Assembly: GCA_934692295.1 (NCBI GenBank)
Contig: CAKUTL010000004.1
Span: 1 to 64,000, forward strand
Origin: an uncultured Candidatus Melainabacteria bacterium
GTDB taxonomy: Bacteria; Cyanobacteriota; Vampirovibrionia; Gastranaerophilales; Gastranaerophilaceae
Reading direction: 5' to 3'
DNA: 64,000 bases
This document shows positions 63,774-64,000 of this stretch, in pieces. Every line of letters starts with the position of its first letter. The first letter of the stretch is position 1. The notes beneath the pieces are model-generated. The model saw only the letters and a program-made list of their open reading frames with translations, was not told where the DNA came from and did no database searches. The position numbers and the translations under genes were made by a program.

Positions 63774-64000
63774 TAATTGTTTCTATTTTGTCAATATTGT
63801 ACTTTTGTACTTTTTCCCCCTTGTATTCAACCGACCCAGAAACTCTGTATAAATTTCTAAAAATATTTGAATCTTCTTCCAAAATAGATTTCTTTAAATT
63901 ATCGTCATTAAATAATATTTTATTTGGTTTATCCGAAATACTTGGAATAATTGCTTTATCTCCTGGAGACGAACCACTAACATTTCTTGTTTGATAAAAC
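63745..64000 (-). CDS. C-terminal part of an unidentified protein, cut by the right edge
   Basis: At least 84 codons open to the window edge on the minus strand, ending TTINGKNNEYTF-like before TAA at 63745. Visible sequence includes SGSSPGDKAIIPSISDKPNK and RNLYRVSGSVEYKGEKVQ, which looks like soluble beta-rich protein. Overlaps the next gene by 17-29 bases. Too little is visible for a family. Confidence 0.5.
   Translation of the reverse strand, partial: FYQTRNVSGSSPGDKAIIPSISDKPNKILFNDDNLKKSILEEDSNIFRNLYRVSGSVEYKGEKVQKYNIDKIETINGKNNEYTF

Noticed and set aside
63788..63994. 68-codon plus-strand frame at the right edge
   Set aside because: The opposite strand is open to the edge with better coding character and couples to the next gene, so the plus-strand frame is a shadow.

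Overview
This 64 kb window is AT-rich bacterial DNA from a diderm (two-membrane) organism. It most likely belongs to the non-photosynthetic relatives of Cyanobacteria: Melainabacteria/Vampirovibrionia, order Gastranaerophilales or close by. The assignment is an inference. It rests on a Ycf45-like AAA/R3H ATPase (a family typical of Cyanobacteria and relatives), a type IV prepilin beginning with the AFTLAEVLITLG style N-terminus common in that group, an outer-membrane porin and an autotransporter, flagellar export genes, and many lineage-specific proteins carrying an N-terminal NFRG-like or 'VSFR' patch.

Region 1 (1-37.3 kb) reads as ordinary chromosome. It holds the 5' part of ispH; three large low-complexity proteins, one with a possible FliK-like C-terminus; riboflavin synthesis (ribE, ribBA); the Ycf45-like ATPase; a fliN-like/fliO/fliP/fliQ/fliR cluster; a prepilin; a PLP decarboxylase; a porin-like protein; an alternative sigma-70 factor; a membrane-anchored thioredoxin; TPR proteins; an MBL hydrolase; a metallophosphoesterase; an ABC1/UbiB-like kinase; a homocitrate-synthase-like enzyme; a flavoprotein with its HxlR-type regulator; a sensor histidine kinase; and a GNAT-like protein. 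Several genes here have a -10 box six to eight bases before the start codon, which predicts leaderless mRNAs.

Region 2 (37.3-45.6 kb) is surface or accessory DNA. It has a giant autotransporter with an odd tail after the barrel, and an HExxH protein with a 94-residue tandem duplication, a poly-A frameshift near its end, and a (GCATA)6 tract in its leader.

Region 3 (43.0-60.5 kb) is an island bracketed by two direct copies of a gene-remnant/terminator sequence (43047-43288 and 60288-60540, with a 107 bp core differing at 3 positions). Inside are a Mu-like transposition module (Xre repressor with palindromic operators, DDE transposase, MuB-like ATPase, truncated integrase-like protein, small Xre), a three-gene operon (HhH plus sigma-region-4 protein, ParB-like protein, PLD-SNF2 helicase), and a Sau3AI-like restriction-modification pair. 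The three-gene operon next to the R-M pair is the best candidate here for an undescribed genome-defence system.

Region 4 (60.5-64 kb) continues as accessory DNA: a HEPN-motif protein, a GIY-YIG (T5orf172) protein, a hypothetical, a candidate small RNA with its own promoter and terminator, and two overlapping genes at the right edge. No rRNA, tRNA or CRISPR array was seen.
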